Shown: one piece after another, positions 19,870 through 31,274 of the stretch
How positions within the stretch are numbered: the first letter of the stretch is position 1
Layout of the letters: each line of letters begins with the position of its first letter
Origin: Calycina herbarum
Lineage: Eukaryota; Ascomycota; Leotiomycetes; Helotiales; Pezizellaceae
DNA length: 46,096 nucleotides
Direction of reading: 5' to 3'
NCBI GenBank assembly: GCA_001414485.1
Contig: LLEY01000297.1
Coordinates: 1-46,096, forward strand
Position numbers and translations under genes: made by a program
Notes under the pieces: model-generated
What the model saw: only the letters and a program-made list of their open reading frames with translations
What the model was told of the DNA's origin: nothing
Database searches by the model: none

Positions 19870-20507
19870 TACACTCCACAAAAGAATTTTTCTGATCTTT
19901 TCCTTGCATACGTCCTCCAAGGAGGTGATGGAACAGCAGGTATGTTCAGATCTCTTCCCCCAATTCCACAAGGTTACTCGTATCTCGCTTAGCAAGACTC
20001 CCCTGGTTTGACCGGTTTAGTGTATTTATCCTACCAGCTGGCGTTACTATTCCTACTGAGAAAGAGCAAATTGTTACCGGAGATGGGAAGAAGTACGTCT
20101 ACTTAAGGGGTGGTGGGGGGTGCTTGGGGGGTGCTTCTCAAGGAATGGGTTCTCAAGCCACTCCTCCCCAGAAGTCCTATAGTCAGTCCTACGATGATTC
20201 CTATGATCAGTTCTATAATCAGGCAATTGGCCGAGCAATTGGTCAAGCAATTAGCCAATCATTTGGGCAGTCATTTGGGCAAGCACCACAGAAGCAGTCA
20301 TTTCTTCCACCCCGACAGTCCTTCGGTCAAGGTCAAGCACCACAGCAGCAGCCATCACCTTCATCCCAACAGGTGCCCCAACCAGTACCAATGGAAGAGG
20401 TTTGGCAAATCGCAAAGGATGTTAGCGTAGCTGTAAGAAAGCATAGACCGGCAGTGGAAATGAAGCAGGGTAAAACTGGTCCCGATGGACTCTCTCGCAA
20501 TCCCTAA
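19870..20507 (+). pseudogene. gene D: degenerate paralogue of gene C
   Basis: It aligns with C from the region after its start (AYVL..G) through LPPIP.GY and FSV, but no start codon lies at the equivalent place. There is a TAG in the segment matching A-G-Q-D of C and a one-base frameshift just after it. From about 20124 the frame is open to the TAA at 20505-20507 and is rich in Gln, Ser, Phe and Gly, with tandem A-I-G/Q and S-F-G-Q units. A MITE lies directly upstream. A spliced or re-started product cannot be excluded, but a dead copy is the simplest reading. Confidence 0.7.
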
Positions 20508-21459
20508 GCGAATACAAGTCTGATCAAGATCGCCTAGGTGTTCGGTTTTACTAAAACTTGAATGAAAGTTGAGCACCCCCTAATTTACAGCAAATAATGA
20601 GACAACTAATGAGACAACTTTAACTCAATCTGAATTTCTCATATCTTAATAACCTTTAGTGACCCTTGAAATACTCCCGACTCCAAGAGATATGCACTTT
20701 GACGCCTAGTTTCTCACTTTCTTTTCTGAATACTAACAATAATATTGCCCAAAGCGTGTATTGAGGGAAAAAAATTTCTACGACAGTTGGGAAATTGCAT
20801 AGTAAACATACACAAGGATAACCCCTGTAAAGAACTTCAACAGTGAAGAAGAGCAAGTAATTTCCCACATCTAAGCGAGATTCTGAAACACATTATTGTC
20901 ACACTAAATAGATAAGCAAAAGATGGGTAATTTGCTCAACTAAAAGTGCTATCTCGCAAAAAGATACAGCCGTGCTGTGATTGACAAAGAATGAAATACG
21001 GACTATATTCTGCGATTTCGTGGTCTCAAAATCTTACTGAATTGAAGAATTGTTTACTTGCACTGGCAATTCACTCCATAGTGTTTGTAGTCTTGAACGG
21101 CTTCATTTAAAGATTTAAGGGCTACCATGGGCTAGTTAGCCCTAGCAACGACCCTCATAGATAAGCTCACAGCCATATCCCTGTCTAACCCCTTACCAAG
21201 CTAGCATCAAGAGCACAAACCAGCTCAGCTCAATCAAAACTAGTCCCAAAAATGGAAATGCGAACTCATCAAGCACGATTTCGCGCCGAAGCCCGCCAGA
21301 TTTAAGCGAGAAATCTGGGCCATAAATATTCTGCTTTGAACCCCTCTTCCCCAATTCTTTTCCAACCACAACACGACCTCAAAGCATTGGTTTCCCACAA
21401 CAACTTCCTGACATACAACCCAGCCTCGCTATCTCGTTCTCTGATCGCGTATCGCAATC
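20508..21459. other. intergenic, 3' flank of D and promoter of the secreted protein gene
   Basis: 20508-20740 resembles the 3' flank of gene B. GGGCTAACTAGCCC-like half-palindromes lie near 21118-21150. No further gene is seen. Confidence 0.5.
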
Positions 21460-22203
21460 ATGAAGTTTCTTCTCATGCTCTTGGGCCTCGTTGGTCTCTT
21501 TACTACTCTTGTGCGTACTTCTACTCCCTCCCTGGACATCCTCTTTGCCGACGAAGACAAGTCTTGTCTAACACCTTGAATAGGCTTCCGCAACTCCTGT
21601 GTTGTCCACTGCACGCGATGTCCTCGACCACTTGATGAACCGTGATACTGATGCAAAGGTAATTACCTCTTTCCCACTCATTCCTTCTTTGACATCCCCC
21701 GACTCCAATGCCAAGAGCGCCAACTAACATGACTATAGATCAACCCAACCCTCTGCCGATGGCAAACAGCTCAGCCCTGGAGAGACTCCTCTGACTTCGC
21801 CGTTGGTAGGTTCAACTACCTCGCTCCTTCCAATTCACTATCCTAACCCACGCAGGTATTGCTATTGATGACTTGAAGAAGCGAGGAGGCGTTTGTGGTG
21901 TCCCTGGTCGTACGTGTGTTCAAATTGCTTGCCACGCCGACGCCGAGCTTGTTCTTTGCAACGACAACGATTACTACATTGAACCAAACTGCTACTACTT
22001 GGCCACCTATGGTGATGATATTGTCAATGATTGCCGATACTACTGGACTCCTAGCTTCATGTGGTACATTGGCGGTCAACGATTCGATTCTGTAAGTAAC
22101 AACTACCTTGATGCAACCCTCGAAAGCTCTAAACTGACTGTTTCTCTACTAGGACCACTACAACGTCATCGTCAAGGCACCAGAGCGACGTTGCGGTTCT
22201 TAA
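21460..22203 (+). CDS. small secreted cysteine-containing protein (effector-like candidate)
   Basis: I infer five exons: 21460-21510, 21584-21658, 21739-21805, 21856-22091 and 22153-22203. All junctions have GT...AG ends and keep phase, giving 159 residues. Residues 1 to about 20 are a hydrophobic signal peptide ending near A-S-A; intron 1 falls inside it. The mature part has eight cysteines (in LCRW, GVCG, RTC, IAC, VLC, PNC, NDC and RRCGS), many Tyr and Asp, and no membrane span. The domain is not recognised. Size, signal peptide and cysteine content fit extracellular proteins, including candidate effectors, but a role is not shown. Intron 1 has an uncommon GTGCGT donor. Confidence 0.75.
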
Positions 22204-23170
22204 ACGCCATAACTTCGACTCGTGCGTTCATATGTTTTCTTCTCTCGAGAAGCATTCGTGATGAGCTCGACGCTGGTTTGGTAATGGGTAATAATACGCG
22301 GAGGCGTTTTTAGGGTGTTGATTGCGGCTTCCAGACGTTCCTCATGCTTTGCCATGAACTTTCGGACCTTGAATAGAATTCAATGATAAAATTAATGGTA
22401 TTTGACAGCATATATTTTGTGATAGTGAATCTTTGAGGTGTACTTTCGGGGGTTGCCTTAGCAATCCTCAACTTCCGCGCACTATGCTATGAAGCGTGAA
22501 GCTTTGGGCCTCAACTTCCCCAGACTCCAACACTAAACTTTAGCACCTAAGGCTGTTTTAAGAAAAGAGGAAAGAACCTAAGAGCAACAACATCTAACAA
22601 AGTCATTAATAATGTCTATCTCTTCTAGATTCGAGGTGTGCATTTTAGAATGTGAAATCAGTGCCCAAGAGACAACCTCCCTGCCGATACCCTGAAGGCG
22701 CAGTGGTAAGCCAGCCTACAGGGGATACAGCGCATGCGCAAAAATGCAGCTCTAGGGGGCATGGGCCTGACCGCGTCCTCCAATACCCCCAAACAGAGAA
22801 TTAACCAAACACAAGAATACGATGTAACCCCCAAAATTAGTTTCAGTAAATAAAACTCATCCGCAAAAATCAAGAATAACCTCAGAGGCAAAGTTATTGA
22901 GGGGAGAAAAAAGCTATCAAAGAACAACTGTGAGTATATGGACGGGCTTTGAGAAGATGACAAGAATACAGATGAATTGGAACTATCCAAAACAAAAGCC
23001 CGGAAACATGATATATTCCATATGATACAACATACAATACAAACTTCTCTAAAGAGTAGAGTTACCCCCAAGCCCCCATTTTTATACATCGCCATCCATA
23101 CCTCCTACTCAATACAAAATTCCTACCATCAACACACAATCTCCACACCTTTTTTTACACCCAGCCAAGC
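22204..23170. other. intergenic
   Basis: This contains the 3' regions of the secreted protein gene (plus) and Rsm22 (minus). No coding region, repeat or tRNA fold was found; the open frames at 22658-23492 are antisense or short. Confidence 0.5.
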
Positions 23171-25855
23171 TCAACCCAAATCCCCCTCAGTAATAGGCTT
23201 AGGCTGTTTCCAAACCCGTCCCCCCTTCGTCCTCTTCTCCCTCTTAACAAACCTACTCGTCCCCCTATCCTCCTTGATCCCCCGGAAACCTTCAGGTCCC
23301 ATAATAACATCAAACTTATCCTTCTTAACCTTCTTCCCGCCCTTCCCCATCTTCCCATCCCGAATCCCCTTCATCTTGCCCCCTCGTCCATCAATCTCAG
23401 CCGGTCTCCCAAGACGTGGGTTCCTAACAACTCGAGTTTTGGCACCTAGAGCCCAGAGATCTCCCCATTTGGATTTCCGTGCGTCACGATAGGCTCGTAT
23501 GCTGAAACTTTTAGGGACTGTCCAGCGCTCAAGTTTGCCAGAGGGGGTACAGAGGTCGAGGGTTACGTGACCGCGACGTTTAAGAGGGGGGAGGACGGCG
23601 CGGGGGAGGGAGAGGGAGTGGAATTTCACGTCGCTTGCTTCGAGGCCTTCCATTTCTGATTCGGGGAGGTCGTGTTCTTCGTAGCCTTCAAAAGCTTGCT
23701 CTGTAGCCTCGTTTCCTTGTAGGAGTGACTTTTTATGTTTTCGGAGATCAATCCCACGACGGACTGCGATGTAACTGAACTTTGCGTCTTCGTGGTTACG
23801 TAGGGAAGCACCTAGAACCTTTTGGAGAAATGGTGGACGGATGAAGCGTTGGCCGAAATGGCAGAAGTCTTTTCGCCCAGAACTGAGACCGGGTGTGAGG
23901 TACATGGGACATTTGGTGTGGGTGGTGCAAGGAGCAATGATCATGCCCTCTTCTTTCTCTGAAAATCGTGTTACGTTGGAGGCTGGGGATTCAATTTCAT
24001 TCTCGGTGGTGGTGTCTCCAGGTGAGGCGATATGCCTCTCGAGTAGAAGAGAACGTGCACCTGCAATGGCTTCAAACCCTCTTGGTAGTCCCTTTTCAAT
24101 GAGAATAAGGACACCTCCTTTGGGTTCAAGAAGAGACCATAGATTTTGGACTACGTTTTTCCTTCTGTATTCCTCTTTGAGATGGAATAACGAGTGGGGA
24201 GCAATAATTATATCGTAGTGTTTTCGGGGCTGCGGGGTAGCTCCATCAAGATGCTGTTCTGAAGCAGAAGAATGGATATAATCAGGAAGACGGGGCAAGA
24301 AAGTGGTATTTTCCAGGAATCGTGAAATTCTATGTCGCAAAGTATCAGCGCCTGTGAGAATTGTTGTTTTTCCAATTGGCGCTTCCGAATCCTCAACAAG
24401 ACCCTCCTCTTTCATGATATCCCATTCAGCTTGTGCCATCTCCCTCCAAGCAACGACACCAGCGCCTGCGGCACCAGCGTCCATAATTCTTGGGCCCGCG
24501 CCTTTTCGCAAAAGTATATTTCGAAGCCAATTGATTCCCAGTCTTTTTCTAACCTCTACCAATGTGCTCATGCTCATAGCATATGTGCCTGGCATGACAG
24601 CGCTCATATACGCATCAGCCTCCATTTCAGTCATTCTATGTTGGGCTGCATCCAATGCAATATGGTTTTGTGGTAAATGCTTTTTGGAAGATGGTGTGGA
24701 GGAGGAAAATGGGAGCCCCGGACCACCAAATGCCTTCTCAGCTGCCTCGGAAACGTGCTTTATATTCGTTCGTTCCAAAAGTTCTGATATCGGTGCAATG
24801 AATTGCTGCTCGGGGAGGGAAATGGTGGATGGAAATGTGCCGGATCTTGCGGCTAGGGTATGTGGGTGCGTTCGAACAGTATCGGAATCAAGGTATGGAT
24901 CATTTTCGTCATAGTCTTCCTCTTCTTCCTCCATTTCCTCTTCTTCTTCCCATTCCTCCGCTACTTCATCTGGCTCCTCGAAAGGTTGTGCTTTCGCAGC
25001 AGCCACTTCAGTAGCCAGTTCCTTTTGCAACTTTTTGATAGCATCGATTTCGCGTTGATTTTTCCCCTGGACGTTCACATTTGTTTCCTCGTCGGCTGGT
25101 ATATCGGCTCCATCGTCGAATATTTCGCTCCCTTCGACCTCCTCCCCTGATTCAAGACCATCGGCTACTTCGAAACGTAAACCGCCTTCTGCCAAATCCT
25201 CTGTCACCGTGTAAGAAAACTCGATTCCAGGATCCATTTCGACCTCTTCGAATTCCCCAGCAGCATTTTCACTCAGCAAGACATTTCGCACCTTGCTATC
25301 TTCCACCTCTTCCTGCCCTCCATGTATGTATTCCAAATCATCTGCCTGTGTCTCTCGCAGTGGTGGGCCATATAATCGTTCGTAGAGGATGTATTCTTCG
25401 GCCGACAAATAGTCTTTCGGCAGTGTTTCCCCAAAGGTCTGCCTCGCCTGCCTAACAATTGATTCGAGAGTTTCTACCTCCGATGGCAGCGCTGGCTCTA
25501 CCCCCTCTAATTCTGTATAAACAGCTCGCTCGTCCTCGAGGTATTCCTCTGCCAACAGTTGATCTGGCGGCAGTTTTCCAAGCTCTTCCTCAAGATCAAT
25601 GCCCAGAGGTACATTGCCGCTGGCATTCGGTGATTTAGGTTCTACCTCTTTCGAAAGCTGTCTTGATGCTGTGAATCTTCGAATCGCTGGGTTGTGACGT
25701 GCGCCTAGGGTTTGTGGACGAGGGCGAAGAGCTGTGGTGTATCGCGCCCTCGAGGCATGTGGTGCAGTATTCGTGAAGCCATTCTCGAAAATGGATAGGA
25801 GGTGGAGACGACACGATTGGCACGCCTTTGGGGCAGCTTTGCGTGCAGTCAACAT
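23171..25855 (-). CDS. RSM22: mitochondrial small-ribosomal-subunit protein Rsm22 (METTL17-like)
   Basis: An 894-residue intronless gene. The N-terminus (about 1-65) is rich in Arg, Ser and Ala and looks like a mitochondrial targeting sequence. Residues 80-330 are acidic and low-complexity, with a Glu run near 301-313. A methyltransferase-like domain follows, with MDAGAAGAG at 458-466 as the SAM-site motif and a later strand DIIIAPHSLFH. Cys643, 649, 665 and 769 are candidate Fe-S ligands, as known for the METTL17/Rsm22 family. The family acts in assembly of the mitochondrial small ribosomal subunit. Length fits fungal members. Many antisense open frames here are shadows. Confidence 0.9.
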   Translation of the reverse strand: MLTARKAAPKACQSCRLHLLSIFENGFTNTAPHASRARYTTALRPRPQTLGARHNPAIRRFTASRQLSKEVEPKSPNASGNVPLGIDLEEELGKLPPDQLLAEEYLEDERAVYTELEGVEPALPSEVETLESIVRQARQTFGETLPKDYLSAEEYILYERLYGPPLRETQADDLEYIHGGQEEVEDSKVRNVLLSENAAGEFEEVEMDPGIEFSYTVTEDLAEGGLRFEVADGLESGEEVEGSEIFDDGADIPADEETNVNVQGKNQREIDAIKKLQKELATEVAAAKAQPFEEPDEVAEEWEEEEEMEEEEEDYDENDPYLDSDTVRTHPHTLAARSGTFPSTISLPEQQFIAPISELLERTNIKHVSEAAEKAFGGPGLPFSSSTPSSKKHLPQNHIALDAAQHRMTEMEADAYMSAVMPGTYAMSMSTLVEVRKRLGINWLRNILLRKGAGPRIMDAGAAGAGVVAWREMAQAEWDIMKEEGLVEDSEAPIGKTTILTGADTLRHRISRFLENTTFLPRLPDYIHSSASEQHLDGATPQPRKHYDIIIAPHSLFHLKEEYRRKNVVQNLWSLLEPKGGVLILIEKGLPRGFEAIAGARSLLLERHIASPGDTTTENEIESPASNVTRFSEKEEGMIIAPCTTHTKCPMYLTPGLSSGRKDFCHFGQRFIRPPFLQKVLGASLRNHEDAKFSYIAVRRGIDLRKHKKSLLQGNEATEQAFEGYEEHDLPESEMEGLEASDVKFHSLSLPRAVLPPLKRRGHVTLDLCTPSGKLERWTVPKSFSIRAYRDARKSKWGDLWALGAKTRVVRNPRLGRPAEIDGRGGKMKGIRDGKMGKGGKKVKKDKFDVIMGPEGFRGIKEDRGTSRFVKREKRTKGGRVWKQPKPITEGDLG

Positions 25856-26351
25856 TTTGCTAGTTGATAGCAGCCAGTGCTAACAGCTGGTGGTGTTGGA
25901 TCTCGAAATGCGACCAGGAGAGTGAGAAATATGGTGCTGACTTTTGGGCTTCGGTGATTGGCTTTCGGGATCGCCCCAGCGGGGCCTGATCCCCTGAAGC
26001 TTAAGCCTGCAACTGGCCTGGCCTGGGGGAAACAAAACACCCACCATTTCAAGCTCATGGCGCTGGACAACAAAAGTGGCAGCAAGCACCTCTCGTTGTT
26101 ACAGCTTCATAGAACAATTTGAGCAAGTAATTGTCCTAAAGACGTAGAACACTTTCTGATCTTATCTCGGATTCTTCAGAAAGGTCAGCATCAATTGTCG
26201 AAAAAGTTAGAACGAGTCGAGAGCGGTCATTGTCCATCCCATCATCACATTTCATGGCGGTTTTACCTGCAGGGGATAGTTAACCTTCCAGTCATCTGTC
26301 TATCAAGATGTCAGTTGATTCTAATCATATTATCTATTTTCCAGGGTGCTT
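25856..26351. promoter_or_regulatory. Rsm22 promoter region
   Basis: The spacer between the Rsm22 start and the 3' end of the Zn2Cys6 gene, both on minus. A GGCCTGGCCTGG-type direct repeat lies at about 26013-26024. Nothing else is evident. Confidence 0.4.
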
Positions 26352-28278
26352 CTACATCATATTTCCAACCCATTCAAGAGGTTCCATATAGCCGATCAAT
26401 TCCTCACCTATCCTTCCATCTACCATATATGGACCTCTCCTATACTTGATACACGTCCTCGAGCCATCTTCTGCCAGCGAAAGACGTTCCCGATAGATTC
26501 TGGCTGATTCTGGCAAAGGTTCTGTGGGCGATAGGTTTCCTCGTCCAGCTTCTTCTTGCGGAATTTTCCACTCACAGAACCTGACCATACTATCACGGAT
26601 CCAGAGACCCTCCTGTTCGGGTGCGAGCCTCAACAATTCCAACGCCCGCATACGGAGAGAAAACACCCGGCATTTGATGGCACCGAAAAAGAGAGGAGGA
26701 ATAATACCCATATCAAACGATAAGGGCAGTGCGTGCTCACGAGTATTTCGAAGAAGCACCTCGGAGAGCTCAAGCATCTTCTCGAACTCCGCGTCGTAGC
26801 GGTCATACACCATCTCATTCTCGAAAAGAACCTCCCCGCACAATTTCACCAAGGTATAATAGACTTGGAGATATGCGTACCCCAGTGCGTCCTTTTCCAC
26901 ATCCTTGGACTGCTCCATCATTCTTTTCGTCGCCGTGTGCCATTGCTTCAGTCGCTGCAAGTGTTCCTGGCGTGTGTAGCCAAGCATGACGGCGCTCAAG
27001 GACGAGTGTTCCCAATCAGCACCGTGTTGATCGAAAAGTCGGCGGAAGTATCCAAAGATGATTTTGAAATTCGCATCCAAGCAAATTCTCGATTCAAAGA
27101 TGCTGGAAAAGCTATGCGGAATCGGCAAGTATCTTGCATCGTCCGTCAACGGGCAAGATGCTGAAAGTTCGTCGGTAGTACTGCCATGAATGGAGACCTG
27201 AATTCGGAGTCGAGTGAAGGAACGGCTCAGTGATCCGTATATGTCATCCCGTTCCACTTCATTGCTATCTTTCTTTTGCAGAGTTCCAGATTCTCGTAGC
27301 GAAGTTAGGATTCTCATGCCGCTGTACAAATGTTGAAAGCCCGCCTCGATGTTTTTCTGGAGGAGCTCAACCCAAACAAAAATCAAACAAGATATCAATG
27401 CCACTCGAGGATCTTGATCATTCGAGGACATATAATCGACCAGGGTCTTGACTGCTTTGTTGTATTGTTGAAGTGCATGTTCATGTCGTCGCCATCGATT
27501 CAATCCCCCCTTATCCTCGCTACGACTTTCATATATGGCACTCAGAGCAACCAAGGATTGCTGTACTGTCGGGTATGAGTGGCTGAACTGGAGCATAATG
27601 CTATTCCAAAAGTAAGGCTCAAAGTTGCCCGGCAGCTGAGTAAACTTCTGAGAGCGAAAGTAGTGGAAACTACGACGCTGAGAGGTGTCTCCTTGGATGT
27701 CCACTGAAGGACTTTTTCGTATAACAGGGGCCTGGTGGATGACGACTGGCTCATATTGCGTTGTCTCTGATGTTTTTTGGCTTTTCGGCTGTCTCTTTTT
27801 CCTCTTGATTGGCTTCGGGGGAGCATATCCATCACATTTACGTCCAGTTGAGCAACACCTGTATTGTCATAAGTTACAATACTAACAAACAAGCCAAGAA
27901 GTTTTACCTTTTACACTCCGGCTTGTCCTCATCACATTTTACCCTACGTATTCTAACAGGGTTAGCTATAACCCGAGCGCACCACTGAGAGGACACTCAC
28001 TTGCAGGTTACACATCCAGTTCTAGCTTTTGGTGCCGACTTGCGGAATGCCGAGATCATATCTCGTGGGAGCACCGCCTCAAACGAATCGCTCAAAGAGG
28101 AGGATCCGCTTCTAGATGTGGGTGCGAACATACTTCCAACTGCATTTCAAATGAGCTTAAATCCCTTTGGCTGTTTCTGATTGATTGGAAAGATGCACGT
28201 ACCGGATTCAACATCCCCATTCATATCATACGCATCTACACTTCTAGAAATCTGAGCCATACAGGTGGAGGTAGACAT
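26352..28278 (-). CDS. Zn2Cys6 fungal transcription factor
   Basis: Four exons, 28278-28203, 28139-28001, 27952-27908 and 27858-26352, join in phase to 588 residues; introns are 48-63 nt. The spliced exons build a perfect binuclear cluster: Cys68, 71, 78, 85, 88 and 95 (spacing x2, x6, x6, x2, x6) with the basic KIRRVK loop, followed by a Lys/Arg-rich linker. The remainder is helical and typical of the fungal_trans_2-like C-terminal region of such factors. It should bind CGG-type DNA sites in the nucleus. It is divergent from the secreted peptidase gene over a 775-bp shared promoter, so regulation of that neighbour is possible but unproven. The target pathway is unknown. Confidence 0.88.
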
Positions 28279-29053
28279 AATGGCGAGTATTCAATTCTGA
28301 AAAAGAGGCTTCGTATTTTGGACAACAAGAAAAAATCACCAACCAGCTCGAGGTCAATCTAGCACTTATGAATACTTCCCTCCCCAGACTCACAATTCGA
28401 CACGAAAGCTTTTAACAAGTAAGCTTCGAACTGTGCAGTCAAGGAGGCGGACTCGTACAAGGTGGTCATCTTTAAGTCTGGAAAATGATCCCTGTTTTAC
28501 GATCCTACCAATGATGTTGTGCGATTATTGTGGAGATCGTCACCGCATTTTTCCAGCCGCATGCTGAGCCTTTGGTGAGGACGCAAGATTGAGGCAGGTT
28601 AACACCAAGGGATTGACTTCCTACGTCCGTATTGAGTTATTTTGATGTTCTCAACGAGGTATGGATGATGTCTGCACGATTTCTATTGCCAAGTGGCAGT
28701 GATTCTTCCCTTTTTTGGATTGACATCCAATCACAAATGATGATCTTAATTTTTTGTTGAAAAAGTTGCTCGAGATACATGTCTATCTATTTCTTCTTCG
28801 ATGATCTCACAGCCAGAGGCGCTGCAACGCGTGGCATGAAGCCCAATCCCCCAAAGCCTCAATTGTTTATTTCTTATGTCATTGGCGAGCCCTCGTATCG
28901 CAAGGAAATACGACAACAATTTTAAGTTCTCACAGTCTGAACATAAGCTTAATTTACTATCAGGAAATCTCAGGTATCATCTGGTTGAATAAATAAGGAG
29001 TTTTCCTCTTGTTTGAGTTGTGAATTTTGAGTTCATCAACATCATTCTCAACC
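28279..29053. promoter_or_regulatory. divergent promoter, Zn2Cys6 factor and S33-type peptidase
   Basis: 775 bp between outward-facing starts. Single CGG/CCG triplets occur, but I see no clear CGG-N-CCG pair. A TATA-like run lies just before the peptidase leader (near 28990). Confidence 0.45.
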
Positions 29054-31274
29054 ATGCTCAGTCTTCAGTTACTTTTCTTCCTATCTACGGCTCTTTGTAG
29101 TGCTATACCAATGCCTTCCTCTCTTACTCCCACTATGAAATGGACGGATTGTTCAAAGAATGTTCCGGAACCGGAACTTCTCGACCCCGGCACTATTGAT
29201 CTCAAAAATATCCCCTCTACCCTTCATTGTGGTGAGATTGATGTTCTAATGGATTACTCGAAGCCTATGTGCGAGGGTAATCAAATTACCTTAGGGTTGG
29301 CAATGCACAGGCCTAAAGATCCCAAGGGTCTTCTTTTCTTGTGAGTTCTCTCAACTCGACTATCGCTTTCTAGCTAACCAAATATAATAGTAATCCTGGT
29401 GGAAGTGACCCAGGAGTGATATTTGCATGGCAAACAGCTTACAGCCTTACGAATGAATTCGAGGGACTTTTGGATTTCGATATCCTTGGTGTGTTTTTCC
29501 CCTCCCTCTTGCTTGGAAGACTTTCTAACCCTCTCATCGCACAGTCATGGATCTTCGAGGCACTTTTAGCTCAAACCCCTTGAACGTCTCGTTGGACACT
29601 TTCACGGGACTCCTCGGGGAATAGTAAGTCCCTCCTTGGATGCCCAACTTTCCAAATACTGACTTTGTTCGTTTCAGTCCAAGAAATCAATCTGCCTTCA
29701 ATGCCGCGAAAGAAACCTCAGCGGAAATTATACAATCATGGATCGATAACAGCTCTCCACCCGGTATCATCGAATTCGTCGGTTTGCGAGAGGTGGTACA
29801 GGATTACGAAAGGATACGTCAAGCTTTGGGTTATGAGAAAGTCAACTTTCTGGGTGCTTCTCGGTAAGTCTGCACATTATATTTCGGCAATACACACTAA
29901 CTCTATGCAGCGGCACAATGAGAGCAGCAGACTATGCAGCCAGATTCCCTGAAAGAGTTGGTAATTTCGTGCTTGATGCTGTTGTTCCACACACCTCTGT
30001 TGGTTCTCCTCAATCAGCGCTTCGATTTTGTGAAAGCAAAAGTCTAACGAGATCAGGGCATATACGAACAAGCACAAACCAGCGTGGCAGCGCTAAATAG
30101 AGCCATGCTCCGAGTAGACGCTTACTGCCAACTCAATACATCCTGTCCCTTCCATTCCCAAGGAAAAGGAAGTGTCATCACTGTAATTTTCTATTCCCTT
30201 CTCCCAATCTCCCAACACACACTAATATCATATATCCAGGCATTTAAAAGCATCCTCACTACCGCGAAGAAAACTCCTTATCCCGTCCCACCATCTGAGA
30301 ATTGTCCATCATGTTTCACACAAGTAACGGACTTAGATATCCGCACCGTTATGTTGGGGAGTTTCCTGGGAGTAGTAAATTTCGAAGGCATTATACAGGG
30401 GATCAATAGTACACTTTATGGAGGAGATGCTAGTTTTTTTACTAATGGGCCGCCGACTGTTGAGGGGGTTGTTGCTATGCCGTTGTTGTGTGGGGACTAT
30501 GGTATTTCCCCCCTCCCCCTTTGCGGGTTTTGGCGGGAGAGACTAAATTCTTGCAGACTACGATAGAAGTTTTGAGGCGTTCAATAAGTCTTTGAATGAT
30601 GGACTTAAGGTATGTAGTTTGAACTTGATGTTGAAGAAGTGGGCTGATGAGAATAGAATGATGTGACGGGTATTGCATTGACGCTTCCCTGGCAAATACA
30701 GGTTTTTTCCCATTTTGTGCATTTCGGTTTTGAGGAAGCATTGGCTAATTAACTTACCTTAGCTATGGTGTTTAGCATGGCCATTTGCGATTCCAAAGCA
30801 GCCAAAGTTTCCGATAAGTGAGAAAGTGTTGTTGGTAACTGATGATTTCGATGCTGGGTGTGTTTTTGTATTCGCTTGCATATGGACGGAATCTCAACTA
30901 ACCTCTCCTCCCTAGCTCCCCCATAGAATGGTCGTTCTTCACTCGCGATTTTGAACTTCCGAATTCGACGTTGGTGGTTAGACATGGTGATAACCATGTT
31001 TCTCTTTCTTGTAGGTCTTCAACCTCCTCTCTTTCCTCTATCCCTACTCAATTCCCTCCGTACCTCTCATCCCTCCCTCAGTGCAGCCAAGAGCCAACAT
31101 ACTGACTTTGTAACAGTAACGAATCAACTCTCAACCAAAACCTTGAAATATTTTCTCCACACCGGTATTTTACCTACTGCTTTAGACTCAACGTATACTA
31201 CTATTTATACGCCGGATATGAAGGTGAGTGAAATATTGGATCCTTATGCTGTTGAGTTTGGGGGAGATATTTGA
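29054..31274 (+). CDS. secreted alpha/beta-hydrolase, peptidase S33 / TAP-like
   Basis: Start at ATG 29054 with a signal peptide of about 17 residues. Exons I support: 29054-29340, 29391-29488, 29545-29623, 29678-29863, 29911-29998, 30057-30182, 30240-30501, 30557-30609, 30763-30857, 30916-31010 and 31117-31274, all phase-consistent (about 508 residues). Intron 29999-30056 has an unusual GTTGGT donor. The stretch 30610-30762 may hide a very short exon at 30692-30706. Motifs: oxyanion-type NPGGSDPG, MDLRGTFSSNP, nucleophile Ser216 in GASRG, Asp in DDFDAGSP and His in HGDNH. The family releases N-terminal residues from peptides; an extracellular nutrient role is likely. It is divergent from the Zn2Cys6 gene. 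Confidence 0.82.

Noticed and set aside
22680..22760. Segment with GGCGCAGTGGTAAG, resembling a tRNA D-arm
   Set aside because: No matching acceptor stem, anticodon arm or T-loop could be folded around it.
24303..24914. 203-codon antisense open frame within Rsm22
   Set aside because: It is opposite a conserved gene and its content is explained by codon complementarity.
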